This document shows, piece by piece, positions 36,411 to 37,649 of a DNA stretch of 37,649 nt. Position 1 is the first letter of the stretch, and every line of letters starts with the position of its first letter. This DNA comes from Pseudomonas sp. Au-Pse12 (GTDB lineage: Bacteria > Pseudomonadota > Gammaproteobacteria > Pseudomonadales > Pseudomonadaceae): the NCBI RefSeq assembly GCF_021341665.1, contig NZ_JAJTTH010000022.1:1-37649 (forward strand). Direction: 5' to 3'. The translations under genes and the position numbers were made by a program. Under the pieces are notes generated by a model. The model saw nothing but the letters and a program-made list of their open reading frames with translations. It made no database searches and was not told where the DNA came from.

Positions 36411-37058
36411 ATGACCGAAGCCAAAAGCAAGACCCCAAAGGCCGAAAAGGCTAAAAGCGAAGCCGTCCAGGCTGTAGCCCCTGCGCAGCTCGATCAGGCG
36501 CCCGAGGCTCCAGCAACTGCCCCAGCAGTCGCGCCGGCCCCTGCTGCTGCAGCGCCGCAATCTGCAGAGACTCCAGCCCCTGCAGTAGCACCGCAGCCAC
36601 CGGCAGAAAACCCGGCCTCGACTACTCAGGCGCCCGATACTCCCACCGCCCAAGTAGTGGAAGCGCCGTCTGAGGGGCTGGGCGGGCTAATAGAGGTGCC
36701 TGCCGAGGACCGGGCCTGGCTGGGCATCGACCTGGCTGAAAATGCCGGCTTTTGGGCCTTCTACGGCCAATCCTGCCCGGCAGCTATTGACGTGCTGAAA
36801 GAGCGTTGCCGGCAGGTGCAAGACGAGGGCCATAGCACCGAGCGTGACGACGCCTATACAGACCACCAGCTGCCTGCTGCAGCAATTTGTTATGCCATTC
36901 AGGCATCCAGCTTGCCGGCACACCGTGCTGTTTTCTCCTGGCCGTTCCAGGGCAACACCTTTAAGCCGTCCTCTCGCCGTCGCTGCCTGGTCAAGGCCGC
37001 TGCCTTGCTTCTGGCCGAAATCGAACGCCTCGACCGCGCCGAGCCCCCGGCCACCTGA
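36411..37058 (+). CDS. Phage protein with Pro/Ala-rich N-terminus
   Basis: 215-residue protein. Residues about 18-85 are almost wholly Ala, Pro, Gln and Thr, a flexible linker. The C-terminal domain (AIDVLKERCRQVQDEGHSTERDDAYTDHQLPAAAICYAIQASS...WPFQGNTFKPSSRRRCLVKAAALLLAEIERLDR) is a domain widespread in phages (R..Q...EG.t.e.DD.y...eL..AA..Ya...WPw....fKp...rr.LvkAaALilAEiErldR). Its biochemical role is not known to me. GGAG precedes the ATG. Confidence 0.75.
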   Translation: MTEAKSKTPKAEKAKSEAVQAVAPAQLDQAPEAPATAPAVAPAPAAAAPQSAETPAPAVAPQPPAENPASTTQAPDTPTAQVVEAPSEGLGGLIEVPAEDRAWLGIDLAENAGFWAFYGQSCPAAIDVLKERCRQVQDEGHSTERDDAYTDHQLPAAAICYAIQASSLPAHRAVFSWPFQGNTFKPSSRRRCLVKAAALLLAEIERLDRAEPPAT

Positions 37059-37068
37059 CCGCGTACGC

Positions 37069-37152
37069 ATGACCCTTTTCGCCGTCCCTAACCCCGCTGT
37101 TTGCCCGCCTGTTGCGTGGGTAGGGGATGGCTACGCCCTGAACGCGGCCTGA
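37069..37152 (+). CDS. Very small frame before integrase
   Basis: 27-residue frame MTLFAVPNPAVCPP...GDGYALNAA with ATG at 37069 and no clear ribosome site. It fills the gap before the integrase. Weakly supported; may be non-coding leader. Confidence 0.3.
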   Translation: MTLFAVPNPAVCPPVAWVGDGYALNAA

Positions 37153-37191
37153 CCTTCCTTCACTGTCTGGCCGCCCTTGAGGTTGCCCGAC

Positions 37192-37649
37192 ATGAGCCAA
37201 AGCAACACCCTTCATATCAAGTTCACTGACGCCGAGCTGCGGCGCCTGGCTGAACAGTCCGTTACGCGTAACGTGCGTGACCCCCGTCACCCTGCGCTAC
37301 ATTTTCGATTCGGCAAGGACAGGGCCCGCGGTTCCTGGCATGTGGTCCGCCATGTCGCCGGCAAGAGTCCTTCCCGCAAGCTGGGCAACTGGCCCGACAT
37401 TCCCGCCAAGACCGCCATAGAGCTGCTGCCCAAGCGCCTGGCCGAGCTGACCGCCGATCCTTCGTCGATTGTCGCCGTGTCGTCCTGGTCGTGTGTCGAG
37501 GATCTGTTGCGCTGGTACGGCGACCGCATCCAGCGCACCCGCAAACTGTCGAGCGACTGGAAAGACAACGTTCGTTCGCTGATCGCCTGCCAGCTGCTGC
37601 CGCGCCTGGGCTCGCTTGGGCTGCAGCAGGTGGACCGCCAGGCTCTGGA
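37192..37649 (+). CDS. int: Tyrosine integrase, N-terminal part (gene continues at 1-820)
   Basis: 152 codons plus two bases of the integrase. The N-terminal arm-binding domain is visible (LHFRFGKDRARGSWHVVRHVAGKSPSRKLGNWPDIPAKTAIELLPKRLAEL, residues about 33-83), followed by the start of the core-binding domain (SVEDLLRWYGDRIQR-like stretch at about 102-118). The last codon reads GA and is completed by base 1 to GAC (Asp153), giving LDERLVFP across the joint, as in relatives of this family. GAGG lies about ten bases before the ATG. The palindrome GTTACGCGTAAC (37261-37272) sits 69 bases into the gene. Confidence 0.93.
   Translation, partial: MSQSNTLHIKFTDAELRRLAEQSVTRNVRDPRHPALHFRFGKDRARGSWHVVRHVAGKSPSRKLGNWPDIPAKTAIELLPKRLAELTADPSSIVAVSSWSCVEDLLRWYGDRIQRTRKLSSDWKDNVRSLIACQLLPRLGSLGLQQVDRQAL

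Larger units (their letters stand above)
1221..37272. repeat. Dispersed palindrome family CGTTAC-(1-2)-GTAACG, about 17 copies
   Basis: Exact GTTAC-N(1-2)-GTAAC copies start at 4242, 9768, 11919, 17575, 19990, 28455, 30092, 32190, 34899 and 37261. All are preceded by C and eight of ten followed by G. The centre is always C, G, CC or GC. One-arm or two-arm GTGAC/GTCAC variants start at 1221, 1586, 5392, 19542, 29816, 30787 and 32509. In the accessory block three copies end 27-32 bases before start codons; in the late genes they lie inside coding sequence. Protein and role unknown. Confidence 0.85.

Overview
The window looks like a complete circular genome of about 37.6 kb, cut inside its own integrase gene. 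The last two bases (GA) and the first base (C) make one codon. The reading frame that opens at 37192 then runs on without interruption into the frame that ends at 820, giving a 425-residue P4-type tyrosine integrase with all catalytic residues. G+C-rich codon use, the HK97-head plus Mu/P2-tail gene order and several small protein types point to a Pseudomonas host; this is inference.

Layout from the cut: the integrase C-terminus and two small unknown genes (1-1589) end at a strong terminator. The late block (1764-23065, all plus strand) follows: holin, SAR endolysin, a 49-residue gene and Rz/Rz1; HNH nuclease, a candidate cos region and terminase subunits; portal, protease and HK97-fold capsid; connector and joining proteins; then a contractile tail (DUF2635, sheath, tube, frameshifted chaperone, tape measure, gpN-like, hub, spike, wedge, J, I, fibre, fibre chaperone).

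A plasmid module comes next (23.2-26.5 kb). It holds a small gene under a near-perfect LexA box, a RepA-like initiator with a structured leader, a gene-free hairpin-rich stretch with three 21-bp-spaced motifs (candidate origin), and parA plus a small ribbon-helix-helix partner flanked by three clusters of TATC-type repeats (candidate centromere/operators). Then come a split phage gene, a large unknown coiled-coil protein, a HigB/HigA-like toxin-antitoxin pair and a block of compact unknown genes (29.5-32.5 kb).

The only leftward genes (34082-32587) are an S24-type repressor, a small unknown gene and a LuxR-type HTH protein. Rightward from the switch are a Cro-like protein, a possible replication protein, a zinc-rich protein, a P-loop-degenerate kinase-like protein, a Q-type antiterminator and three more genes leading into the integrase.

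Taken together this reads as a temperate contractile-tailed phage that can probably persist as a plasmid (RepA/ParAB) and also carries an integrase: an integrative phage-plasmid. Two further signals stand out. One is a family of about 17 dispersed CGTTAC-(1-2)-GTAACG palindromes across the whole circle, resembling in design the dispersed KorB operators of IncP plasmids. The other is an induction logic in which a LexA-controlled small gene sits beside a repressor whose catalytic lysine appears replaced by arginine.
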